Notes: a model not told the origin generated them from the letters alone. DNA of 64,000 nucleotides from Synechococcus sp. BO 8801 (GCF_002252675.1 NZ_NQKY01000002.1:62001-126000), one strand, 5' to 3'. Counted from the first letter of the stretch, positions 29,231 to 38,558 are shown. Program-made: numbers and translations.

Positions 29231-30727
29231 TTGTCGGATCTGCGTGAGACCCGTCTGGAGAAAGCCCGCGCCCTGGAGGCCCTCGGCCGGGCTCCCTATG
29301 CGCTCGGCTTCGCCCCCAGCCACCGCACCGCCGAGCTGCAGCAGGCCCACGCCGACCTGCCCAACGGCGAGGAGCGGGCCGTGGCAGTGGCGGTGGCGGG
29401 GCGGGTGATGACCCGGCGGGTGATGGGCAAGCTGGCCTTCTTCACCATCGCCGACGAAACCGGTCCGATCCAGCTGTTCATCGAGAAGGCCACCCTGCTG
29501 GCGGCCCACCCGGACGAGCCCGAGGCCTTCGCCCAGATCACCTCCCTGGTGGATGGCGGTGACTGGATCGGGGTGCACGGCAGCCTGCGCCGCACCGACC
29601 GGGGCGAGCTCTCGGTGAAGGTGACCGACTGGGTGATGCTCTCCAAGGCGCTCCAGCCCCTGCCCGACAAGTGGCATGGCCTGGCGGACGTGGAGAAGCG
29701 CTACCGCCAGCGCTACCTGGACCTGATCGTTTCGCCCCACACCCGCGAGACCTTCCGCCGCCGGGCGCGGCTGGTGAGCGCCATGCGCCGCTGGCTCGAC
29801 GAGCGCGGCTTCCTCGAGATCGAGACGCCCGTCCTGCAGACGGAGGCCGGCGGCGCCGACGCCCGCCCCTTCGCCACCCACCACAACGCCCTCGACCTGC
29901 CCCTCACCCTGCGCATCGCCACGGAGCTGCACCTCAAGCGGCTGGTGGTGGGGGGCTTCGAACGGGTCTACGAACTGGGGCGCATCTTCCGCAACGAGGG
30001 GATCAGCACCCGCCACAACCCCGAGTTCACCTCGGTGGAGATCTACCAGGCCTTCGCCGATTACCACACGATGATGGATCTCACCGAGCAGCTGCTGGCC
30101 GCAGCCTGCCTGGAGGTCTGCGGCGACACGCGCCTCACCTACCAGGGCGAGGCGATCGATCTCACCCCGCCCTGGCGGCGGGTCACCATGCACGAGCTGG
30201 TGGAGCAGGCCACCGGCCTGGATTTCAGCGGCTTCAGCGACCGCGCCGAGGCGGTGGCGGCGATGGAGGCCGCCGGCCTGGCGGCCCCCGAGGCGGCCGA
30301 CAGCGTCGGCCGGCTGCTGGTGGAGGCCTTCGAGCAGGCGGTGGAGACCACCCTGGTGCAGCCCACCTTCGTGATGGACTACCCGGTGGAGAACTCGCCC
30401 CTGGCACGGGCCCACCGCAGCAAGCCGGGGATGGTGGAGCGCTTCGAGCTGTTCATCGTCGGGCGGGAGACGGCCAACGCCTTCAGCGAGCTGATCGACC
30501 CCCTCGATCAGCGTGCCCGGCTCGAGCTGCAGCAGCTGCGCCGCCAGGCGGGGGACCCCGAAGCCCAGACGGTGGACGAGGATTTTCTGCACGCCCTGGA
30601 GGTGGGCATGCCCCCCACCGGCGGCCTCGGCATCGGCATCGATCGCCTCGCCATGCTGCTCACCGACAGCCCCTCGATCCGCGATGTGATCGCCTTCCCC
30701 CTGCTGCGCCCGGAGGCCCGCGACTAG
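29231..30727 (+). CDS. lysS: Lysyl-tRNA synthetase, class II
   Basis: A 498-residue class II synthetase. The OB-fold anticodon-binding domain has [22 protein letters not shown]. Class II motif 1 is [12 protein letters not shown] and [21 protein letters not shown]. Motif 2 is [26 protein letters not shown], and motif 3 is [26 protein letters not shown]. It starts with TTG at 29231 ([11 protein letters not shown]), which aligns with related LysRS N-termini. Confidence 0.96.
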   Translation: MSDLRETRLEKARALEALGRAPYALGFAPSHRTAELQQAHADLPNGEERAVAVAVAGRVMTRRVMGKLAFFTIADETGPIQLFIEKATLLAAHPDEPEAFAQITSLVDGGDWIGVHGSLRRTDRGELSVKVTDWVMLSKALQPLPDKWHGLADVEKRYRQRYLDLIVSPHTRETFRRRARLVSAMRRWLDERGFLEIETPVLQTEAGGADARPFATHHNALDLPLTLRIATELHLKRLVVGGFERVYELGRIFRNEGISTRHNPEFTSVEIYQAFADYHTMMDLTEQLLAAACLEVCGDTRLTYQGEAIDLTPPWRRVTMHELVEQATGLDFSGFSDRAEAVAAMEAAGLAAPEAADSVGRLLVEAFEQAVETTLVQPTFVMDYPVENSPLARAHRSKPGMVERFELFIVGRETANAFSELIDPLDQRARLELQQLRRQAGDPEAQTVDEDFLHALEVGMPPTGGLGIGIDRLAMLLTDSPSIRDVIAFPLLRPEARD

Positions 30728-30789
30728 GCCGGAACCGACGCAGTGGGATAATGGTCCCCAGTAGGCCTTCTCCCCCTCGGGGCTCTGGT

Positions 30790-31053
30790 ATGAGTGGTGA
30801 GCGCGTCGGTTTTCGCTTTCAACACGCCGATGCTGTGGTGAAGCGCAATCCCCAGGGGCGATCTCGCCGTGGCTGGGTCATGGAGCCCGTGGAGCAGACC
30901 ACCAGCCGGGGCACCAAGATGCCCGCCTACCGCATCCGCTGGCGGGACAGTGAACGTCCGGAGATCGTGCTGCAGCACATGCTCATCGCCGATCCCGACC
31001 CCACTCCGCCGCCCGAGGGCGTGAGCCTGGTGCCGCCGGCCCCCAAGAAGTAA
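30790..31053 (+). CDS. Small conserved cyanobacterial protein
   Basis: An 87-residue, Arg-rich protein starting MSGERVGFRFQHADAVVKRN. It has a compact beta-type core (RGWVMEPVEQ, AYRIRWRDS, EIVLQHMLIA) and a Pro-rich end. I believe similar short proteins follow lysS or stand alone in other picocyanobacteria, but I know no function. The layout recalls small SH3-like or KOW-like folds; this is a guess. Confidence 0.65.
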   Translation: MSGERVGFRFQHADAVVKRNPQGRSRRGWVMEPVEQTTSRGTKMPAYRIRWRDSERPEIVLQHMLIADPDPTPPPEGVSLVPPAPKK

Positions 31054-31084
31054 CCCGCCGCAGCGCCCGGCGAGCGATCCAGCT

Positions 31085-31885
31085 TCAGACCCACCCCCGC
31101 AGCCGGTAGGCCAGCAGGCCGAGATGTTCGCGCATGGCCGTGGTGGTGAGCACCAGGGCTTCGGCGCTGGGCAGCACCCCCATCACGGTGCCCGCCAGGG
31201 TGGGGGTGCCGAAGGAGCGCCGCTCGGGCAGCTGGAAGTCGCAGGCCACCGGGATGATCCGCAGGTCCGGGGCGGCGCGGCGCAGGGTGGCCAGCGAACG
31301 GGGCAGGTGGGTGGCGCTGGTGACCAGCAGCAGGGAGTTCCAGCCCCGCTGCCGGGCCACCCGCACCAGTGCACCCGCCTCCTCGCCGGTGTTGCGCCCC
31401 TCCTCGCTGGTCACGATCCGATCGGCCGCCACCCCCAGGCTGGTGGCCAGGGCCTTGGCCAGCCTGGCCTCACCGGCCGCCGGATCATTGGCCATGAAGG
31501 TGACCTTGCCGCCGGTCACCAGCAGCCAGGGGGCCTTGCCCTCCCGCATCAGGGCCACGGCGCGCAGCAGCCGGTCGCCGGCCTCGTTCACCTCCACCCC
31601 CTGGCGCGGCGGCAGGGCGGGCCGCAGGCCGCCGCCCAGCACCAGCACCGCATCGGCGCTGGGGATCGGCGACGGCGTCAGCCGGGCGGCCCGCTCCTCC
31701 AGGCTCCAGACCAGCTGCCGGCTCAGCAGGGGGGTGGCCGCCAGCCAGAGCAGGGCGATGCCCACCCCGGAGAGCACCGGACCGAAGCGGCGCTGCCGGC
31801 CCAGCAGGCCGGCGATCTGGAGCAGCAGGGCCAGGCCGAGGGGGTAGAGGCCGAGCGGCAGCAGTTTGGAGAGCAGGAAACCCAT
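31085..31885 (-). CDS. YdcF/ElyC/SanA family (DUF218) membrane protein
   Basis: A 266-residue protein with two N-terminal helices (LGLYPLGLALLLQIAGLLG and VLSGVGIALLWLAATPLL). A DUF218 domain follows: AVLVLGGGLRP, LLVTGGK, ESEEGRNT-type TSEEGRNTGEEA and SLLLVTSATHLPRSLATLRR. ElyC of E. coli acts in cell-envelope/undecaprenyl lipid homeostasis. It is the last gene of a five-gene minus-strand run with egtB and egtD, 13 bases after its neighbour; a link to ergothioneine is only positional. Confidence 0.85.
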   Translation of the reverse strand: MGFLLSKLLPLGLYPLGLALLLQIAGLLGRQRRFGPVLSGVGIALLWLAATPLLSRQLVWSLEERAARLTPSPIPSADAVLVLGGGLRPALPPRQGVEVNEAGDRLLRAVALMREGKAPWLLVTGGKVTFMANDPAAGEARLAKALATSLGVAADRIVTSEEGRNTGEEAGALVRVARQRGWNSLLLVTSATHLPRSLATLRRAAPDLRIIPVACDFQLPERRSFGTPTLAGTVMGVLPSAEALVLTTTAMREHLGLLAYRLRGWV

Positions 31886-31898
31886 GGGGCGGCGGGGT

Positions 31899-32384
31899 TC
31901 AGCGCTGGCTGCGGCGCTTCAGCTCCTGCAGCTCCTGCTGGGCCTCGAAATGGGCCCAGTCGGCCTCCAGGTCGGGGGTGGGGGCGGCGCCGGGGCGGGG
32001 CCGGCTGGTGAGCTCGGCCAGCTCCTGCTCCACGCCGGCGAAGCGCTGGCCCAGATCGGCCAGGGCGCGCCAGCGGTGGCGGCCCTGGTCCATCAGCCCG
32101 GTCACATGCTGCTCGGCCCGGCCGGCCAGGTCCTCGGCGCCGGCGGCCCGGGCCCGGCCGGTGCGCTCCTGCCACTGGCGGATCTCCTCGGCCAGCCGCA
32201 GCAGTTCGCGCCGCTGCTCCTCCGCCTGCTGGCGCAGGCGTACCCGTTCCGCCAGTAGCTGCCGCTGGCGGTCGCGGGACGCCTGTTCCCGCAGCAGCTC
32301 CTCCTGCTGGGGATTGGTGCGCAGGAAGCCCTCCAGCTGCTGATCCAGCCGCGCTTCCAGTTCCTCCAGCCAGCTGCTGCTCAT
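31899..32384 (-). CDS. Coiled-coil protein of the ergothioneine operon
   Basis: A 161-residue protein that is almost entirely charged helix (LEELEARLDQQLEGFLRTNP, then a long Gln/Arg/Glu coiled coil). It overlaps the preceding small gene by four bases (ATGA). I recall cyanobacterial families annotated as hercynine metabolism proteins that always accompany egtB and egtD; this gene and the next match that description in size and place, but the exact family number is from memory. The role is unknown. Confidence 0.7.
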   Translation of the reverse strand: MSSSWLEELEARLDQQLEGFLRTNPQQEELLREQASRDRQRQLLAERVRLRQQAEEQRRELLRLAEEIRQWQERTGRARAAGAEDLAGRAEQHVTGLMDQGRHRWRALADLGQRFAGVEQELAELTSRPRPGAAPTPDLEADWAHFEAQQELQELKRRSQR

Positions 32385-32617
32385 GGCACAGGTTCGCCGG
32401 GGGCGCGGGTGATCAGGGGCGCCTCAATCTCCTCCTGCAGGGGGGTGATGGCCGCCTCCCGCGAGCGCAGCAGCAGCTGGGTGAGCCGGGCGATGGCCCC
32501 TTCGCCCAGGTCCTGTTCGCCGATGCGGTCGAAGGCCCGGCGATAGAGATCCTCGAGTTCCTCGATCAGCCCCTCGCGCACCCCACGCATGGACTGACGC
32601 TGCTCCTCCCTGCTCAT
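32381..32617 (-). CDS. Small helical protein of the ergothioneine operon
   Basis: 78 residues (REEQRQSMRGVREGLIEELE...), predicted helical. It overlaps egtD upstream (ATGA) and the coiled-coil gene downstream, so all are probably co-translated. It is probably the small hercynine-metabolism partner known only from co-occurrence with egtB/egtD in cyanobacteria. No catalytic motif is visible. Confidence 0.7.
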   Translation of the reverse strand: MSREEQRQSMRGVREGLIEELEDLYRRAFDRIGEQDLGEGAIARLTQLLLRSREAAITPLQEEIEAPLITRAPGEPVP

Positions 32618-33585
32618 GGCGTGCTCCGGTGCTGTTCCGAGTCTGCCTGCACCAGCAGATGCAGACAGAAATCGCCGGCGGCATCGCTCCAGCGGCCCGC
32701 CCCCAGCCAGCCGGCTTCGGCGGCCAGGGCCAGGAAGGCCTCGGGGGCGTACTTGTGGCTGTATTCAGTGATCAGCGGTTCGCCGGCCGTGAACGGCCAG
32801 GGCCGCCCCGCCAGGCGCACCTCCAGGTCGCGGCGGCTCACCAGGGCCATGGCGATGCGAGACTGGCCGGCCTCCCACCAGGCCCGGTAGTGGAAGTCGT
32901 CGGGGTGGAAATCGCCCTCCAGATCCCGGTTGAGTCGGGTGAGCAGGTTGCGGGCGAAGGCCTCCGACCAGCCGGCGGCGTCGTTGTAGGCCGCCTCCAG
33001 CCGCTCCACCGCCTTGGGCTGGTCGATGCCGATCAGCAGGCGGCTGCCCGGCCCCAGCAGCCGGCGGAACTGGCGCAGCAGCTCCCGGGCGCCGGCGGGA
33101 TCGAAGTTGCCGATCGAACTGCCCGGGTAGAAGCCCAGCCGGCCGTGGCCCTCCAGGGCGGGGTGCTCGGGCAGCTGCTCCAGGCGGCTGTAGTCGCAGC
33201 AGATGCCGAGCACCGCCAGGTCCGGATGGCGTTGCTGCAGGGCCCGGCAGGCGGGGGCCAGGTGGTCGGCGCTGATGTCGAGGGCGACATAGGCGGCGGG
33301 CTCCAGGGCGCTGAGCAGGGGGCTCACCTTGCGGGCGCTGCCGGCCCCGAACTCCACCACCACCCCGGGGCCGAGGGCGGCGGCCAGCTCGGGCGCCCGC
33401 GCCTCCAGCAGGGCCGTCTCGGTGCGGGTGAGGCTGTACTCGGGCTGCTCGCAGATCGCCTCGAACAGACGGGACCCCTCGGCGTCGTACAGCAGCCAGG
33501 CCGGCAGCTGCTTGGGGCGGCGGGCCATGCCATCGATCACCAGCCGGGCCATGTCGGCCGGTTCGGGATGGAGGTCGATCAGCAT
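32614..33585 (-). CDS. egtD: L-histidine N-alpha-methyltransferase EgtD
   Basis: A 323-residue SAM-dependent enzyme that trimethylates histidine to hercynine, the first step to ergothioneine. Motifs: PKQLPAWLLYDAEGSRLFEAIC, PEYSLTRTETALL, VVEFGAGSARKVSPLL (SAM site), YVALDISADHLAPA and LGFYPGSSIGNFDP. The C-terminal FTAGEPLITEYSHKYAPEAF is also typical. It overlaps egtB by seven bases and the next small gene by four. Confidence 0.95.
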   Translation of the reverse strand: MLIDLHPEPADMARLVIDGMARRPKQLPAWLLYDAEGSRLFEAICEQPEYSLTRTETALLEARAPELAAALGPGVVVEFGAGSARKVSPLLSALEPAAYVALDISADHLAPACRALQQRHPDLAVLGICCDYSRLEQLPEHPALEGHGRLGFYPGSSIGNFDPAGARELLRQFRRLLGPGSRLLIGIDQPKAVERLEAAYNDAAGWSEAFARNLLTRLNRDLEGDFHPDDFHYRAWWEAGQSRIAMALVSRRDLEVRLAGRPWPFTAGEPLITEYSHKYAPEAFLALAAEAGWLGAGRWSDAAGDFCLHLLVQADSEQHRSTP

Positions 33586-34829
33586 GGGGCGCCGGTACCG
33601 TCGTCAGCGCCGTCGCGGGCCAGCCGCAGCCCGGCGGCCATCCAGCGGCAGTGGGGCCCGAAGAAGTTGCGGTAGGTGGGGCGGGCGTGGCCCGCCGGGG
33701 TGAGGAAGCAGCTGCCGCGGAGCACGAACTGGGAGGTCATGAACTTGCCGTTGTATTCCCCGACGGCCCCGGGGGCGGGGCGGAACCCCGGGTAGGGCCG
33801 GTAGGGGCTGGCGGTCCATTGCCACAGGGCGCCGAAGGCCTGGGGCAGGGGGCGGCCGTCCGGTTGGGCGGCTTCCGTCGCCACCAGCTCCCATTCGGCT
33901 TCGCTGGGCAGGCGGCCGCCGCTCCAGCGGGCAAAGGCGTCGGCCTCGAACCAGCTGACGTGCCGCACGGGCGCCTGGGGGTGCCGCGGCCGGCGGCCCG
34001 CCAGGCTGAATTCCCATTCGCCGCGCCAGTAGCGCGGTGCGTTCCAGCCCTGCTGCTGCACCAGCGCCCAGCCCTCGCTCATCCACAGCTCCGGCCGCCG
34101 GTAGCCGTCATCGGCGATGAAGGCGGCGTAAGCCTCGTTGGTGACGAGGGTTTCGGCGAGGCTGAAGGGCTCCAGCCACTGGCGGTGCCGGGGGGCTTCG
34201 TTGTCGAAGTGGAAGCCACCACCGGAGTGGCCGATCTCCACCAGCCCGCCGGGGTGGGAGCGCCAGCCGCCGGTGGTTTCCGGTGCCCCGGCGCCGGGGG
34301 GTTCGACGCCATAGGCGGGCTCCAGCGGGTTGCGGCTGAAGCCGTCGAGCAGATCCATCAGCAGCAGCTCCTGGTGCTGCTGCTCGTGCTGCAGCCCCAG
34401 TTCCACCAGCTCCAGCAGGGGCCCGGCCGCCTCGGGTGGCTGGCGATCCAGCTGCAGCAGCAGCGTCTCCAGCCCGGCGTCGACGCGCCGGCGCCAGGCG
34501 AGCACCTCGCCGATGGCCGGCCGGGTGAGCAGGCCCCGTTCGGGACGGGGGTGGCGGCTGCCGACCGCCTCGTAATAGGAGTTGAACAGATGGCCCCAGC
34601 GGCGATCGGGCGTCGCGTGGCCCGGCAGGTGGGGCTCCAGCAGGAAGGTCTCGAAGAACCAGGTGGTGTGCCCCAGGTGCCACTTGGCGGGGCTGGCATC
34701 GGCCATGCCCTGGAGGCAGAGGTCCTCCGGCTCCAGGCCCTGGATCAGGTGTTCACTGTGCTGACGGACCGCCTGGAGCCGTTGCAGGAGGCAGGGGATG
34801 TCCGCCGGCGCGTGTGCCCTGGAACCCAT
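33579..34829 (-). CDS. egtB: Ergothioneine biosynthesis protein EgtB
   Basis: A 416-residue non-heme iron enzyme that adds sulfur to hercynine as a sulfoxide. The DinB-like N-terminal domain has the iron ligands: a His in KWHLGHTTWFFETFLL near residue 51, and two in the QHEQQHQELLLMD helix. The C-terminal formylglycine-generating-enzyme-like domain has VGVEPPG..., VRHVSWFEADAFARWSGGRLPSEAEWE and FVLRGSCFLTP. It heads the operon egtB-egtD-small-coiled coil-ydcF. Whether the thiol donor is cysteine or gamma-glutamylcysteine cannot be read here. Confidence 0.95.
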   Translation of the reverse strand: MGSRAHAPADIPCLLQRLQAVRQHSEHLIQGLEPEDLCLQGMADASPAKWHLGHTTWFFETFLLEPHLPGHATPDRRWGHLFNSYYEAVGSRHPRPERGLLTRPAIGEVLAWRRRVDAGLETLLLQLDRQPPEAAGPLLELVELGLQHEQQHQELLLMDLLDGFSRNPLEPAYGVEPPGAGAPETTGGWRSHPGGLVEIGHSGGGFHFDNEAPRHRQWLEPFSLAETLVTNEAYAAFIADDGYRRPELWMSEGWALVQQQGWNAPRYWRGEWEFSLAGRRPRHPQAPVRHVSWFEADAFARWSGGRLPSEAEWELVATEAAQPDGRPLPQAFGALWQWTASPYRPYPGFRPAPGAVGEYNGKFMTSQFVLRGSCFLTPAGHARPTYRNFFGPHCRWMAAGLRLARDGADDGTGAPC

Positions 34830-34889
34830 GGTCCTGCCGTTCTCTGGGGCCGACCATAGGGATGTTCCCTACGATCCGGCCACGCAGCG

Positions 34890-35936
34890 ATGGAGAAGGC
34901 CAGCCGCATGGGAGCCCACAGCGACGGCATGAGCACCGGGATCACCGAGGGCTTCAGCGGGGCGGTCGGCGGGACGCCGCTCATCCGGCTCCATGCCCTC
35001 AGCGCCCTCACCGGCTGCGAGATCCTGGGCAAGGCGGAATTCATGAACCCCGGCGGGTCTGTGAAGGACCGGGCCGCCCTGGGCATCCTCCAGGAGGCGG
35101 AGGCCAGCGGCCTGCTCAAGCCGGGGGGCACGGTGGTGGAGGGGACCGCCGGCAACACCGGCATCGGCCTCACCCACCTCTGCAATGCCCGCGGCTACCG
35201 CTGCCTGATCGTGATCCCCGAGACCCAGTCGGCGGAGAAGATCGGCCTGCTGCGCAGCCTCGGCGCCGAGGTGCGCACGGTGCCGGCGGTGCCCTACAGC
35301 GACCCGGCCAACTACGTGCGCCTCTCGGGCCGCATCGCCGAGGAGACCCCCGGCGCCGTGTGGGCGAACCAGTTCGACAACCTCGCCAACCGGCGGGCCC
35401 ATTACGGCAGCACCGGGCCGGAGATCTGGGAGCAGACCGGGGGCCGGCTGGATGCCTGGGTGGCCGCCACCGGCACCGGCGGCACCTACGCCGGGGTGGC
35501 CCTCTATCTCAAGGAGCAGGATCCCAGGATCCGCTGCGTCCTGGCCGATCCCTGCGGCAGCGCCCTCTACAGCTGGGCCACCGACGGCACCCTGAAGAGC
35601 GAGGGCAACTCGATCACCGAGGGCATCGGCAACAGCCGCGTCACCGCCAACCTGGAGGGGGCGCCGATCGACGACGCGGTGCGGATCGACGACCCCATGG
35701 CCCTGCGCACGATCTACGGCCTGCTGTGGCAGGAGGGCCTGTTCATGGGCGGATCGGTGGGGATCAACGTGGCGGCGGCGGTGGAGACGGCCCGGCGGCT
35801 GGGCCCCGGCCATCGCATCGTCACCGTCCTCTGCGACAGCGGCGATCGCTACCGCTCCCGCCTCTACGACCAGGAGTGGCTGGCGGGCCGCGGCCTTGAG
35901 CAGCCCCAGCGCACCGGCGTGGCCCTGATCCCATGA
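34890..35936 (+). CDS. cysK: Cysteine synthase A-like PLP enzyme
   Basis: A 348-residue fold-type II PLP enzyme. GGTPLIRLHAL is followed by the Schiff-base Lys in FMNPGGSVKDRAAL, the substrate loop VEGTAGNTGIGLTH, the phosphate cup ATGTGGTYAGV and SEGNSITEGIG. It makes cysteine from O-acetylserine and sulfide, although this longer subgroup with ETQSAEKIGLLRSLGAEV may use other donors. Starts at 34908 and 34929 are also possible; the one at 34908 has GGAGAAGG upstream. It is divergent from egtB, so sulfur supply sits next to a sulfur user. Its end overlaps the kinase start by four bases. Confidence 0.88.
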   Translation: MEKASRMGAHSDGMSTGITEGFSGAVGGTPLIRLHALSALTGCEILGKAEFMNPGGSVKDRAALGILQEAEASGLLKPGGTVVEGTAGNTGIGLTHLCNARGYRCLIVIPETQSAEKIGLLRSLGAEVRTVPAVPYSDPANYVRLSGRIAEETPGAVWANQFDNLANRRAHYGSTGPEIWEQTGGRLDAWVAATGTGGTYAGVALYLKEQDPRIRCVLADPCGSALYSWATDGTLKSEGNSITEGIGNSRVTANLEGAPIDDAVRIDDPMALRTIYGLLWQEGLFMGGSVGINVAAAVETARRLGPGHRIVTVLCDSGDRYRSRLYDQEWLAGRGLEQPQRTGVALIP

Positions 35937-36988
35937 GCGCAGCCCAGGGCCAGGTGATCGGCGGCCGCTACCGGCTCGAACGCCGTCTCGGGGCGGAGAC
36001 GGGCGGCCCCCAGGGGGAGCTGTGGCAGGCGAGTGACCAGCTGGCCGCCGACGGGCCCGTGGCCCTGCGCCGCATCGGGCCGGACCAGGACCAGGCCCGG
36101 GCCCGGGAGCTGTGGTCGCGGCTGCAGGGGGTGCTCCACCCCCAGGTGCCCCGCATCGGCGCCGTGATCGAGGCCGAGGGCCAGCTCTGGCTGGTGCGGG
36201 AGTGGCAGGCGGGCCGCACCTACCAGCAGCTGCTGGAGCTGCGCGCTGAGCGCCAGCTGGTGTTCGGGGCGGGGGAGGTGCTGCTGCTGCTGCGCCAGCT
36301 GCTGCCGGTGCTCGCCGCCCTGCACAGCCAGGACCTGCTGCACGGGGACCTCAGTCCCGCCAACCTGCTGCGCCGCGACAGCGACGGCCTGCCGGTGCCG
36401 CTCGATTTCGGCCTGGTGCGGGGCACGTCCGCCGGCCCCGCCGGCGAGCGGCTGTTGGGGGCCACCCCGGGCTACGCCCCGCCGGAGCTGGCCAGGGGCG
36501 AGCCTGCCCAGCCCTGGATGGATCTGCATGCCCTGGGCGTGGTGTCCCTGGTGCTGCTGAGCGGGGACGGGCCGGAGCGCCTGCTCGATCCGGCGACGAT
36601 GCAGTGGCGCTGGCCGGCGGCCCTGGAGCACGAGCCGGAGCTGCTGCGCCACCTGCAGCGCCTGCTCAGCCGCCACCCTGAGGAGCGCTTCGCCTCCGCC
36701 GGCCAGGCCCTGGTGGCCTTCCAGTCCCTGGCGATGCCCGACAGCACGGGCCCGGTGCCCCGGGCCGACCGCACCGTGGTGCTGGTGCCCGAGGCCGCCC
36801 CAGCCGCCCCGCCGCCGCCGCCATCGGCCCCTGCCGCCGCCGAGGCGGCGATCGCGGCCGCCATCAGCGCCCCGCCGGCCTGCCGTGGAGCGGGCGGAGC
36901 CCCAGCTGCCGCTGCGCACGGCCACCGCCACCACGCCACCGCCGCCGGCCGCCGTGGCCGTCAGCGACAGCCTGCGGCGCCGCCATGA
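35933..36988 (+). CDS. Atypical protein kinase-like domain, frame ends early
   Basis: A 351-residue frame. Residues 10-265 look like a Ser/Thr kinase: GGRYRLERRLG, catalytic loop LLHGDLSPANLL, PLDFGLVRG, LLGATPGYAPPELA and DLHALGVVSLVLLSG. Several key sites deviate. The VAIK lysine position reads VALRRI (Arg), and the HRD arginine is Gly (HGD), while the catalytic Asp, the Asn and DFG stay. After about residue 318 the reading loses meaning; the continuation (VERAEPQLPL...) is in the next frame from about 36885. So this and the next entry are probably one roughly 700-residue membrane-anchored kinase split by a frameshift or read by slippage. Confidence 0.75.
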   Translation: MSAAQGQVIGGRYRLERRLGAETGGPQGELWQASDQLAADGPVALRRIGPDQDQARARELWSRLQGVLHPQVPRIGAVIEAEGQLWLVREWQAGRTYQQLLELRAERQLVFGAGEVLLLLRQLLPVLAALHSQDLLHGDLSPANLLRRDSDGLPVPLDFGLVRGTSAGPAGERLLGATPGYAPPELARGEPAQPWMDLHALGVVSLVLLSGDGPERLLDPATMQWRWPAALEHEPELLRHLQRLLSRHPEERFASAGQALVAFQSLAMPDSTGPVPRADRTVVLVPEAAPAAPPPPPSAPAAAEAAIAAAISAPPACRGAGGAPAAAAHGHRHHATAAGRRGRQRQPAAPP

Positions 36989-38051
36989 GGAACGGGAGGA
37001 GGAGGCCGAGGGGGGCTTCTGGCCGGTGCTGATCGCCCTGGTGCTCTCGGCGGTCGTGGGGACGGCGGTGGGCTGGTGGTGGCTGAGCCGCGGCAAGGTG
37101 GCCGCCCCGGCCCCCGGCGGCCAGAGCGAGCTCCCCAGCAGCCTGCCCCCCTCGGAGGTGGACCAGCGCCAGCAGCTGCTCAACCGCCTGCGGGCGATGC
37201 AGGTGGACCGGGCCTGGTTCCTGAGCCTGGTGGATGCGGCCCTGCTGGCCCAGTACCCCGAGCGCAACGGCCGCCTCCCCTCCGACTCCCTGGAGGACGC
37301 GCCGCTGCGGCGGGTGTGGAACGAACTGGCCGAGGAATGGCTGGCCCGGGTGGAGCAGTTGCCCCTGCCTCTGCGGCGCCGGCTGGGCAACTTCAGCGCC
37401 AGCGACTGGGAGCAGCGGCAGGGTGGCTTCGTGGGCCAGGGGCTGAGCCCGGCGGTGCTGCGGGAGCTGGTGTCGGCCAGCGTCCAGAACCTGCTGCCGA
37501 GCCGCGCCTCCCAGGCGATGCCGCCGGAACCCTTCCGCCAGATCTGGTACGCGGCCGCCGAAATGATGCTGGAGAACCTGAGGATCGAGCCGATCGAGGC
37601 CCCCTCCGGCAACGCCCAGGTGCTGTCGGCCGAGGTCCCTGCCAGCGGGGCGCGCCTGTTCCCGATCCGTCTGCCCGCCGGCCACGGCCTCGCCCTCGGG
37701 GTCAGCGGCTCGCCGCTGCTGCAGATGAGCGTCTACTCGGCCGGGGGCACCCTGCTGGAGCCGAGGGGGCCGCTGCGGGTGGTCACCCTCGACTCCCAGA
37801 AGAGCTCGCCGGTGCAGCTGCTGCTCACCAACGACGGCGTCGCCCCGGCCCTGATCCGCCTGTCGCTGCGGGCCGATCCGCCGGCCCCCACGCCGCCGCC
37901 GGCGCCGGACGCGCCCCCGGCCCCCGAGGAGCCCCAGGACACGCCGGCCACGCCCGCTCCGGACACCCCCGGCGCCACACCGGCACCGGCCGCCCCGGCG
38001 GCCCCAGCCCCTGCGACCCCACCGGCGCCCCCCGCACCGCCCAGCAACTGA
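36885..38051 (+). CDS. Membrane-anchored C-terminal part of the kinase-like protein
   Basis: A 388-residue frame from a GTG. A charged stretch (SLRRRHEEREEEAEG) precedes one membrane helix (FWPVLIALVLSAVVGTAVGWWWL, about 46-68). A helical extracytoplasmic domain of unknown family follows, then a beta-type domain and a Pro/Ala-rich tail of about 60 residues. It overlaps the kinase frame by 104 bases in a different frame. The layout kinase-TM-sensor is the usual cyanobacterial receptor-type kinase, so a single ancestral gene is likely. If separate, this would be a one-pass periplasmic protein. Confidence 0.7.
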   Translation: MERAEPQLPLRTATATTPPPPAAVAVSDSLRRRHEEREEEAEGGFWPVLIALVLSAVVGTAVGWWWLSRGKVAAPAPGGQSELPSSLPPSEVDQRQQLLNRLRAMQVDRAWFLSLVDAALLAQYPERNGRLPSDSLEDAPLRRVWNELAEEWLARVEQLPLPLRRRLGNFSASDWEQRQGGFVGQGLSPAVLRELVSASVQNLLPSRASQAMPPEPFRQIWYAAAEMMLENLRIEPIEAPSGNAQVLSAEVPASGARLFPIRLPAGHGLALGVSGSPLLQMSVYSAGGTLLEPRGPLRVVTLDSQKSSPVQLLLTNDGVAPALIRLSLRADPPAPTPPPAPDAPPAPEEPQDTPATPAPDTPGATPAPAAPAAPAPATPPAPPAPPSN

Positions 38052-38057
38052 GGCCGC

Positions 38058-38558
38058 TCAGAGCCTGGCGACGGCGGCCCGGGTCTCCTTGGCGATCTGC
38101 TTGTTCTTCTCGTCCGCGCGCTTGTCGTGCAGCTTGCGGCCCTTGCCCAGGCCGATGGTGATCTTGATCCAGGAGCCCTTGAGGTGCAGGTTCAGCGGGA
38201 TCAGGGTGAGGCCCTTCTGATCGAGGGCCACGCGCAGCTTGTCGATCTCGCGGCGGTGGGCCAGCAGTTTGCGCACCCGCAGGGGCTCGTGGTTGAAGAA
38301 CTTGCCGGCGTGGCTGTGGGGGGAGATGTGGACGTTGTGGAGCTGCATCTCGCCGTTGCGGATCAGGCAGAAGCCGTCGCGCAGGTTCACCTGGCCGGCC
38401 CGGATCGACTTCACCTCGGTGCCGAGCAGCTCGACGCCGGTCTCGAGGGTTTCGAGAATCTCGTACTGGTGTCTGGCCAGGCGGTTGTCGGCCAGCAGCC
38501 GGTTGGCCGGGTCGGCGCCCTTGGCGCCACCACCCTTCCTGCCGGGCCCCTTCGCCAT
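38058..38558 (-). CDS. smpB: SsrA-binding protein SmpB
   Basis: A 166-residue tmRNA-binding protein for rescue of stalled ribosomes, from ATG 38558 ([10 protein letters not shown]). Core: [50 protein letters not shown] and the C-terminal [20 protein letters not shown] tail that enters the empty A site. It is convergent with the kinase-like gene and divergent from ruvB. The tmRNA gene itself is not in this window as far as I can see. Confidence 0.95.
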   Translation of the reverse strand: MAKGPGRKGGGAKGADPANRLLADNRLARHQYEILETLETGVELLGTEVKSIRAGQVNLRDGFCLIRNGEMQLHNVHISPHSHAGKFFNHEPLRVRKLLAHRREIDKLRVALDQKGLTLIPLNLHLKGSWIKITIGLGKGRKLHDKRADEKNKQIAKETRAAVARL

